Source: Physella acuta (taxonomy: Eukaryota > Mollusca > Gastropoda > Physidae). Taken from it: a DNA stretch of 64,000 nucleotides. Positions 45,271-64,000 of the stretch are shown here, in pieces; the stretch's first letter is position 1; each line of letters opens with the position of its first letter. The notes beneath the pieces are model-generated. The model did not search any database, was not told where the DNA came from, and saw nothing but the letters and a program-made list of their open reading frames with translations. The stretch covers positions 585,001-649,000 of the forward strand of contig NW_026731611.1 in the NCBI RefSeq assembly GCF_028476545.1. The letters run 5' to 3'. A program made the position numbers and the translations under genes.

Positions 45271-45639
45271 TGAATGTCTGCCTGCTAAAGACTGCCAGAG
45301 ACACACGTTAGACAGCAACATCATGAAACTAACCATCAGACTTTGGTTTAGCTGCAGGATTCACCTACACTTGAACATGTTTTAGAAATGTTCTATTTTT
45401 TGACGCTATACATCTAATTTTTTTTAGATCATCTTATTACTTACACTGCTTTGTGAATGATGTTGAAACTCTGTAGTATAGAATAGAGTATTTCTCTATT
45501 GTTGTAAATAGTCTCATGTTTTTATATAAGCATTATAAAACATTACCAAAGGGTCCAATGACTTGCCATGTTAATGTAACATTTCCTCCTATGGGTCCAC
45601 TCTCCTGTATAACACAACTAGCCACATCGTGCAGGGAGA

Positions 45640-45735
45640 ATCAGCCTCCACTGGTGCTGGTGTTTCTGTCACCAGCCTCCACTGCTGTTGGTGTTTCTGT
45701 CACCACCTCCACTGCTGTTGGTGTTTCTGTCACCC
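45640..45735 (+). repeat. Short 3'UTR array, 3 copies
   Basis: Unit about 31 bp: 'ccactgctgttggtgtttct' then 'gtcaccacct'. Confidence 0.85.
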
Positions 45736-45809
45736 ACACACCATCTAGTCTCTCCACACTCTGTTGCACATTCTCAAGATGATTTGGCCTACTGTGGTCT
45801 GACAGATAA

Positions 45810-46390
45810 TATACATTAGCTAAACAAACACAATGATTTAGCCTACCTTTAGCCTATACATTAAACTCACTGATATAGCCAGCCTGCTATACCATATGTA
45901 GCTCAGAAATAGCCTCTACACAAACTTCATACACTGATATAGCCAGCCTACTATACTGTATGTAGCTCAGACTATAGCCTCTACACAAACTTAAAACAAA
46001 CTGATATAGCCAGCCTAAGGTATACAAAGTTAAAACAAACACACTGATATAGCCAGCCTACTGTACACAAACTTAAAACAAACACACTGATATAGCCAGC
46101 CTACTGTACACAAACTTAAAACAAACTGATATAGCCAGCCTAAGGTACACAAAGTTAAAACACACTGATATAGCCAGCCTACTGTACACAAACTTAAAAC
46201 AAACTGATATAGCCAGCCTAAGGTACACAAAGTTAAAACACACTGATATAGCCAGCCTACTGTACACAAACTTAAAACAAACTGATATAGCCAGCCTAAG
46301 GTACACAAAGTTAAAACAAACTGATATAGCCAGCCTACTGTACACAAACTGAAAACAAACACACTGATATAGCCAGCCTACTGTATGTAA
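45810..46390 (+). repeat. 3'UTR tandem array, unit about 38-44 bp, 12-13 copies
   Basis: Blocks 'actgatatagccagcctact' and 'gtacacaaacttaaaacaa', in an alternating long/short pattern ('cctaaggtacacaaagtt' every second copy), so the repeating block is about 80 bp in the middle. Confidence 0.92.
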
Positions 46391-46433
46391 AGACTGTAGC
46401 CACCATCACAACACACTTGGTCCTACCTGCCAT

Positions 46434-46439
46434 AATAAA
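46434..46439 (+). terminator. Candidate polyadenylation signal 1
   Basis: AATAAA directly after the 3' array, 1.2 kb after the stop codon. Confidence 0.4.
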
Positions 46440-46841
46440 GGGATTTCATCACACAGCACACACGTGACATCTTGTATTACTGTGTGCCTTGTTGAGCCCA
46501 CACACCCGTGTATATAGTGTGTTGACACACTGTAAATAATGTAAAGTTTTCTAGCCTGTGGTCAGGTTTCATTCATCCTTGTCTGGGCCTCTATTTAATC
46601 AGCACCTGGTTAGTGCCCCAGCCTAATAGACCAGCTGATCTAACTTATTTACCACTTCCTACTGTTGTACAGATATGGGCTTTGCTAATGTATTACTGTA
46701 AATACTTACAAATCAAGTCACCAATTAAATGCATGCTGTGGTTTTTGTATGCCTTGCTGTCTGCTGATTCAGGTTCTGATTCCATATATTCCTTGCTGCT
46801 GTAGGTCTATTTATATCAGAAATGTGACTATCTTTCTTAAA

Positions 46842-46847
46842 AATAAA
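46842..46847 (+). terminator. Candidate polyadenylation signal 2
   Basis: AATAAA followed within 20 bases by a T/G-rich stretch (tctttcctgtgt). Confidence 0.45.
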
Positions 46848-47477
46848 ATCTTTCCTGTGTAGATTTGAGCCTAGCTCAAAATGGTATCTGTATCCTGTGT
46901 TTTATGTTGAATTTTTGGGGGAAAGTTCAACATTAGCATCAGAGATAGGACAAACCTTTAGTATAGAACAAGTTTAATAACTGCGATAGTTTAGTTAGTT
47001 CCTTCAGTCAAATTTTTGTGACTTTAATATAGAACAAGTTTCACATTAAAACTGAGATAGTTTGTTCCTTCAGTCAGTAACCTTTTATACCTCAGCATTA
47101 AAATTGTGTTGTGTTAAAAAAACACCCTACAAGGAGAATCTGCCAGTGCCTGGCTCTATAACTAGCACCTGATGTTATACATGATCTGTAGTACTTATTG
47201 CCACATTATAACACATTTCTTGAAACAAAGTTTTATGTAACAGTTTGGTTAGAACTTACAGTACCTATTATTTTGTAATAGATTATTGAAAATTTACATC
47301 AGGTATTGCCCTTTACCTTGAAACATCAATATATTTGTATAGGGTACTGTCCATTTTTGAGGAAACAAGAAATTTTTCAAACTTGTTTTGGGTACAAGAA
47401 TGAGACATATTTTGTGGTGATTCACATCTATTTGTAGATACTTGATTGATATATTTAACTTTTGTTTTAAAGTGACA

Positions 47478-47483
47478 AATAAA
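47478..47483 (+). terminator. Candidate polyadenylation signal 3
   Basis: AATAAA followed 25-30 bases on by a GT-rich element (tttgttgtg), the best-formed of the three signals. Confidence 0.5.
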
Positions 47484-47500
47484 TTGTTTATTGAAGAATT

Positions 47501-48855
47501 TCTTTGTTGTGATTTATTAGTACAAAACTTGTATATATTTATGATCTAGTTTTGTATAATGGGATAATGTTACTGCAAGTATTCATTTATTAAGACTCAA
47601 TGTTGACATCTATTTTTACAATTCAAACTAAAAACTCCTATTTGATGAAAAAAACTGATTTATTGTGCATAAAAACTGGATACTTTTATAATTTAGAACA
47701 TGCAAAAACAACAGTCATAACAAAAAATAAGAACATTCTAAAAATTTTTTTTAGCTGTGGTAAATTTTGTTTCAATTAGGCAGTTGGTAATGACAGGGTT
47801 GTTGAGGCTGCTAGACAACCCTAGCAACCTGACATCCTACCTGCCTCAAGGTTTACCACATCAACTAGAGTACAGTTATATTTAAACAAATCTCTTAAAG
47901 CAGCTAACATGTTTGTGGCTCATCTTGAATTGTTTGAAGCATCTGCTCTAAAAATGATTAAAACAGAAGAATTTCTGTCAGTTCCGGAAAAACGAGTCAA
48001 GGGTTTCATGTCATCTCTTTAAATTTAAAAAGTTATATTGCTTTCTATTTTTTATTGCAAGATTGATGAAACATTAATCACAACCTGCTATTTATTCAAG
48101 GTTTGGTGTACATTTAATTAGCCATATTTCCAGTAAATACATGGTGTACTAAAAGGTTATACATCATTTCTATCACAAAAGAATTTACATTGCTTTTTTG
48201 AGTTCTTAACACTGAGATGTAATATAATCCACCAGTTTTAAGTTTTTTATTTCTCATTTTGGTACAATGGTGAGATTTGTCTTCAATAATCCAATTCCAA
48301 AGCAAGCAGCAAAGGTGTATGTCTTGCATTAAGTGCATTGTTACTGTTGAGTCTGTAACTGTTAAAAAGCATGTTCCTGTTGAACTATTTTTTGAAAATA
48401 ATGAAATGGTAGAGCTAATGAAACAAAAAGACGTAATGTTATTTTACAGTTTGTGGTAGCTGGTAATTTTATTTTACAGTTTGTGTCAGAACCAAAGCAA
48501 AACATTTTGAACATCTTCAAAGTTCAAACAGAATCAGGCTTCTAAGGTTTTCTACATTTTTAGATATTTTTACACAATTGTGGTGGGGTAATTTAAAAGA
48601 AAGATTAATGCCTTTCCATTTTATAATAATAAAGATTTATTAAAACTACATTGTGCAGGACTCTATAAGGCAGTCACCAAAATCTGGACAAAACTAAAGA
48701 CTATTTCAACAATTTCTCAGATTCTTATTGAACACTATTTACTATTGAGAAAATATTAAATATGCTTTAGGTAGCTCAGCTCACATAAGGTATACAGGTA
48801 GGTCACAAACACAAAGTAAATGGCCCTGTATTCAAGTAGGCCAACGTGTGATCTA

Positions 48856-48924
<69 letters not shown>

Positions 48925-49335
48925 GTAGTTTTGTGACATGAACCAATATGAGTAATAGCTGTGTCGAAACTTGAGGCTAGACATTTTATTTTGACATTCC
49001 TTAGCTGGAGGGGGGGGGGGGTTTCTAACACCCCTCCCTCCCTGCCTATGCCACTATTTATATCAATATTAGTTTTTTTGTAGTGGATTGATTGCATTGT
49101 GTATAACAGTTAATGTTGTCATTGCTTACTCACAAGAAATATGAATTTAAAAAGTTCACAGACTTTAAAAAGTGAACATTGAAAAACTTATAAAAATATC
49201 ACAATATTATTTGGAGTGTCAGAATAGACAGCACAAAAAAAAAAAAAAACGGTGCACTTTAGATTGCATAAAAGTCAATAAAATTTTGTTGTGTATGTAA
49301 ACAAGATCATATCTAAAACACTTGCGCAAGTAATT
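47501..49335. other. Intergenic space between the convergent genes
   Basis: AT-rich with a (TA)31 tract at 48859-48920 and G12 near 49009. No reading frame has support. The TRPC 3' end could extend into it. Confidence 0.5.
48859..48920. repeat. (TA)n microsatellite
   Basis: About 31 dinucleotide copies. Confidence 0.97.
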
Positions 49336-49705
49336 ATTTATTCATCTGGCAACTTTTATTAATTTATCAAGATGGTACATAATATAACAGAAAAATAATT
49401 CTTTCGTATAATCATTTCTTGTCAATTTTGAAAAACAGCCCTACTTGTTAGTAAGACAAAAGCAAAATAAAATATTTTCTCTTATTGCACTCCGTTTAAC
49501 AGTTATTAATATGTTTTATTGCCATCTTTATATTTTACCTTGTAATGAACTGTTTCTTTACTTAAAAATTTAAGTTCAATTTCCACAATGAAAATAAAAA
49601 TTAAATTCAAAAAGCTGTACTTGTCTTTAATGCAATTTGGCTCCTGTAGAATTATTAAATAACAGTAAAATGGAAGATCTATCTGATGTAAACATTTGGT
49701 TTGTC
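49336..49705 (-). other. Probable 3' untranslated region of the TRPC gene
   Basis: AT-rich non-coding stretch after the stop. On the minus strand AATAAA occurs at 49515-49520 and again near 49336, so the transcript may end about 49,500 or 49,310. No gene seen. Confidence 0.4.
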
Positions 49706-60546
<10,841 letters not shown>

Positions 60547-61870
60547 CTGAAACATAGACATAGACATAGACATGGACATAGACATGGACATAGACATGGA
60601 CAGACTGACCAGCATCTCGACTAGCTGTAACATAGACATAGACATGGACATAGACATAGACATAGACATAGACATGGACATGGACAGACTGACCAGCATC
60701 TCGACTAGCTGTAACATAGACATATACATAGACATAGACATGGACATGGACATAGACATAGACATGGACATGGACAGACTGACCAGCATCTAGACTAGCT
60801 GTAACATAGACATAGACATGGACATGGACATGGACAGACTGACCAGCATCTCGACTAGCTGTAACATAGACATAGACATAGACATAGACATGGACATGGA
60901 CATAGACATAGACATGGACATGGACAGACTGACCAGCATCTAGACTAGCTGTAACATAGACATAGACATAGACATAGACATGGACATGGACATAGACATA
61001 GACATGGACATGGACAGACTGACCAGCATCTAGACTAGCTGTAACATAGACATAGACATAGACATGGACATGGACAGACTGACCAGCATCTAGACTAGCT
61101 GTAACATAGACATAGACATAGACATGGACATGGACAGACTGACCAGCATCTAGACTAGCTGTAACATAGACATAGACATAGACATAGACATGGACATGGA
61201 CAGACTGACCAGCATCTAGACTAGCTGTAACATAGACATAGACATATACATGGACATGGACATGGACATAGACATGGACATGGACAGACTGACCAGCATC
61301 CAGACTAGCTGTAACATAGACATAGACATGGACATGGACATGGACAGACTGACCAGCATCTCGACTAGCTGTAACATAGACATAAACATAGACATGGACA
61401 TGGACAGACTGACCAGCATCTAGACTAGCTGTAACATAGACATAGACATAGACATAGACATGGACATGGACATAGACATAGACATGGACATGGACAGACT
61501 GACCAGCATCTAGACTAGCTGTAACATAGACATAGACATAGACATGGACATGGACAGACTGACCAGCATCTAGACTAGCTGTAACATAGACATAGACATA
61601 GACATGGACATGGACAGACTGACCAGCATCTAGACTAGCTGTAACATAGACATAGACATATACATGGACATGGACATGGACATAGACATGGACATGGACA
61701 GACTGACCAGCATCCAGACTAGCTGTAACATAGACATAGACATATACATGGACATGGACATGGACAGACTGACCAGCATCTAGACTAGCTGTAACATAGA
61801 CATAGACATATACATGGACATGGACATGGACAGACTGACCAGCATCTAGACTAGCTGTAACATAGACATG
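60547..61870 (-). repeat. Array of 18 decoy acceptors with exon starts plus hexamer tracts
   Basis: In the transcript each unit reads gttacag, then ctagtc(g/t)agatgctggtca and gtctgtcc, then a variable number of atgtc(c/t) hexamers. The first 27 exon bases of exon 60376-60546 are thus repeated 18 times. Unit lengths are multiples of six (60 to 90 bp). Copies 1 (60624), 2 (60708), 4 and 11 keep GTCGAG; most others have TAG, and copies 10 and 16 have TGG. Confidence 0.95.
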
Positions 61871-62529
61871 GACATTCTTGTCAAGAATCATTGCTGACAG
61901 CTGCTGCTTTGTGCTCACATCGAGAAATACAGCCTCAATATGTCAGCTTTAGTGTTTTTTACGCTAAAAAAGCAGACTAAAGTCAGTCCCCTGGGCAGCC
62001 CCCCCCCCTCATCCATAACAGTAATGCCTAAAGCATAAGCTATGGGGTGTATCCACATGTATCTGACGGAGCAAGTGCTTTTAAGGTCACCAACAACGCT
62101 TCCCACACATATTTGTATTAGTTCAATAAATGAGGATAAAAGCTTTTCAATCAACGAGTTTGAAGCGGTGTAAATCAAAGGTTAGATCAATGAAACACGT
62201 TGGGTGATTCGCTGATAGAATAACAGATTCAATGAGACACGTTGTCTGATTGGCTGATAAAACAACACGTGAGATCGAGACTTTGCCTCCAGAACTATCA
62301 CACAAGTAAAAGTTTTAAAACTAAAAATAGTTTCTAACGTATGGTTATTTCATGTTAAATTTTATAAATATATTTGATATATATTTCCGGGTAACGGAAG
62401 TAGAAGTGTATTTCCGAATTCTCAAAAAACCCTAAGATAAATTCACATAAATTTGTATGTATGGATCTAAAACATAATATGCACATGCTTTTCAATAGCC
62501 CCCCCCCCCCCCCCCCCCCCCACATGTTA
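61871..62529. other. TRPC upstream intron or 5' flank, no exon found
   Basis: Unique sequence; no frame that fits TRPC ankyrin repeats was found. Contains 'tttccgggtaacggaag' (62386), shared with 52120. Confidence 0.45.
62499..62521. repeat. C23 homopolymer
   Basis: Run of 23 C. Several more C/G runs of 9-20 lie to the right (62568, 62597, 63290, 63483-63501). Confidence 0.95.
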
Positions 62530-62660
62530 TTTAACAGAGTTTCTTCCAGGCTTCCCTTCGGACAAAGTCCCCCCCCCCGCCCCCCAAAAAGTCTACCCCC
62601 CCCCCCCCGAAAGAAATGGAATCATATAGAAAACATATACTTTTACTAGTGGTGCCCCAC
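62530..62660 (+). repeat. C-tract MITE-like element, copy 2 (right end lost)
   Basis: Starts 'acagagtttcttccaggctt', then C tracts and 'atacttttactagtggtg'. The inverted right end seen in copies 1 and 3 is missing. Confidence 0.5.
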
Positions 62661-63257
62661 CCCCTTGAAAAAAGAATTATGTAAAGTTATGTAAAGTGAG
62701 AAAACCGACTCAATTGTGACGATAAATAAATATAACTTGGTATAACCGCTAGGGATTCTAGAATGTTTATGTGCTCCACAAAATTCTATACTGAAGCATT
62801 AAAGCTATCCTTACCATTCTCTATCGCTACTACTCATTATGCCTACCCCGTCCCTATCCTTACCCTGTCCCTATCCTTACCCTGTCAAAATCCGAACATT
62901 GCCTAACATTTAGAGTTTATTAGGATCTAGGTCGTCATAACTGACAAAGGGTAATATCCTACCCTGTGTGTTTATATATCGCCATGACAAAGGGTATATT
63001 TGGGATAAATTTAAATTTTCAGGAACAACAAAAATGCCATTCCTAGATGGTTTAATCCCGAAAATTACCGAAATCATCAAATCGAATGACCATTTTCTCA
63101 ATGAGTGGAACATGAAGCAATGTCTCACTTTTTACACGATAAACCCACAAAGCTACCTACGTGTCTTATTGAATTCACGTTCGTTATATTCCCCCACCCA
63201 GCAGAGAAATATGCACAACACAGCTAAATATAGCAACACATTCGTCACGTTAGTCTA
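62661..63257. other. Right flank, no gene seen
   Basis: Three 'ccctatccttaccctgtc'-type repeats near 62848-62885 and unique AT-rich sequence. Frames on both strands at 62910-63258 look like chance. Confidence 0.45.
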
Positions 63258-63540
63258 GATCAGAGTTTCTTCCAGGCATCTCTACCGTCCCCCCCCCCCC
63301 CCCCCGAACTAGATGGAATTTATATAGTAAAAAATATACTTTTACTAGTGTCCGCCCCCCCGGAAAATATCAAGTGCAGCACCCCCCCCCCCCGAAAATA
63401 TCAAGTGCGCCCCCCTCGAAAATATCAAGTGCCCCCCCCCCCTCGAAAATATCAAGTGCCCCCCCCTCGAAAATATCAAGTGCCCCCCCCCCCCCCCCCC
63501 CGGAGAAAAAAGTCTGGAAGAGTCTGATGACCTCAAAGTC
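63258..63540 (+). repeat. C-tract MITE-like element, copy 3 (most complete)
   Basis: Left end 'cagagtttcttccaggc', right end 'agtctggaagagtctg' (inverted). The middle has 'atatacttttactagtgtcc' and five tandem copies of a unit 'gaaaatatcaagtgc' plus a C tract (63362-63500). Confidence 0.6.
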
Positions 63541-63697
63541 AACAACAGTCAAATGTCCAACCTCGGGGGTCAGCTGGTACAATGTGATACACGGTTATAT
63601 AACGGTTGTATAACGGTTATACAACTGTTATATTGATTATATAGCTAAGCTAGATTTCAATCACGTGTGATGGTAGTTCATCAGTTATAAGATAGTC

Positions 63698-63844
63698 ATG
63701 GCACACAAGCCAGACAAAACAGAATTATCAAGAGGAAAATACCAACAGATACTGCTGCACTATTTTAGGGATAGCGAGCCCTCGTATGAAATAGAAAATT
63801 TTATTTATAATTTATGCAGAAAATATTTTCTTTCACGATTATAA
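63698..63844 (+). CDS. Small ORF, 48 codons (uncertain)
   Basis: ATG to TAA: MAHKPDKTELSRGKYQQILL, then HYFRDSEPSYEIENFIYNLC and a basic end. Charged and helical in character, but with no similarity I recognise. It lies upstream of the TRPC exons on the other strand. It could be an exon of an unrelated gene or chance. Confidence 0.15.
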   Translation: MAHKPDKTELSRGKYQQILLHYFRDSEPSYEIENFIYNLCRKYFLSRL

Positions 63845-64000
63845 CCAGCATGAAATATCTTTTTCAAAAGGTCAAGGTTATGCAGCCAGGCTGGAGCAGT
63901 GTAGGCTGTGGGCGAGTTGTCTGCGCATGTCTAGGATCAGATAACTCGTGAGGCTCCACCTTGTTTCATTATCCTGAGTGGTCAAAGCCGGAGTTAAATT

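Larger units (their letters stand above)
45271..47500 (+). other. PLEKHG4: Probable 3' untranslated region of the GEF gene
   Basis: AT-rich, no supported gene. It holds two tandem arrays (45640-45735 and 45810-46390) and three AATAAA signals at 46434, 46842 and 47478. The last is followed by a GT-rich tract (tttgttgtg). I infer a transcript end near 46,460, 46,865 or 47,500; which is used cannot be told from sequence. Confidence 0.55.

Noticed and set aside
46030-46362. Minus-strand frames with LCTVGWLYQFV repeats
   Set aside because: Antisense reading of the 3'UTR array of the GEF gene.
61915-62178. Upstream TRPC exon on the minus strand
   Set aside because: An 87-codon frame exists, but its peptide does not resemble ankyrin repeats and its end does not supply a phase-0 donor that I could support.
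63345-63613. Pro-rich and Gly-rich frames on both strands
   Set aside because: Translation of C-tract repeat units in the MITE-like element.

Overview
This is a window of animal nuclear genome that holds parts of two intron-rich genes transcribed towards each other. The most likely source is a lophotrochozoan, probably a gastropod mollusc. That is an inference from the short exons in long introns, the tRNA-derived SINEs, the very high load of minisatellites, and the two protein families. No bacterial, viral or plasmid feature was seen, and no transposase, reverse transcriptase or integrase reading frame.

Left two thirds, + strand (1 to about 47,500): a Rho guanine-nucleotide exchange factor of the PLEKHG4/PLEKHG4B (puratrophin-1) family. 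Twenty-two coding exons join without a phase conflict into 1,351 codons (5' end outside the window). The order is CRAL-TRIO/Sec14-like domain, spectrin-like helices, a Ser/Pro-rich linker, a DH domain, a PH domain and a Ser-rich tail. Three of its long phase-0 introns each hold one candidate alternative first exon (19613-20131, 26397-26720, 32921-33004). Each opens with an ATG and ends in a donor that joins the next exon in frame. This predicts a nested set of isoforms that lose the CRAL-TRIO domain and then parts of the spectrin region, but keep DH-PH.

Right third, - strand (60,546 down to 49,706): a TRPC-type cation channel. Fourteen exons join in phase into 822 codons plus stop (the N-terminus lies to the right of the window). 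They encode ankyrin and linker helices, six membrane segments, a pore, the TRP box EWKFAR and a C-terminal coiled region. The two genes converge, with about 4.4 kb between their stop codons.

Introns and the 3' untranslated region carry about 35 tandem arrays (units 11 to about 100 bp), long (TA)n and G/C/T homopolymers, SINE copies, a C-tract MITE-like family, a second dispersed family marked by TGACGTCA, and one near-perfect 160-bp palindrome. The most unusual finding concerns several of these arrays. They are not placed at random in introns: their repeat unit includes a genuine splice site together with the adjoining exon bases. I see this at six exon borders (one in the GEF gene, five in the TRPC gene), giving 1 true and up to 18 decoy acceptors or donors in a row. 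In the TRPC ankyrin exon the two nearest decoys would add 26 or 54 codons in frame. I am not aware of a described class of 'exon-edge minisatellites', and I regard this as the window's best candidate for something new.
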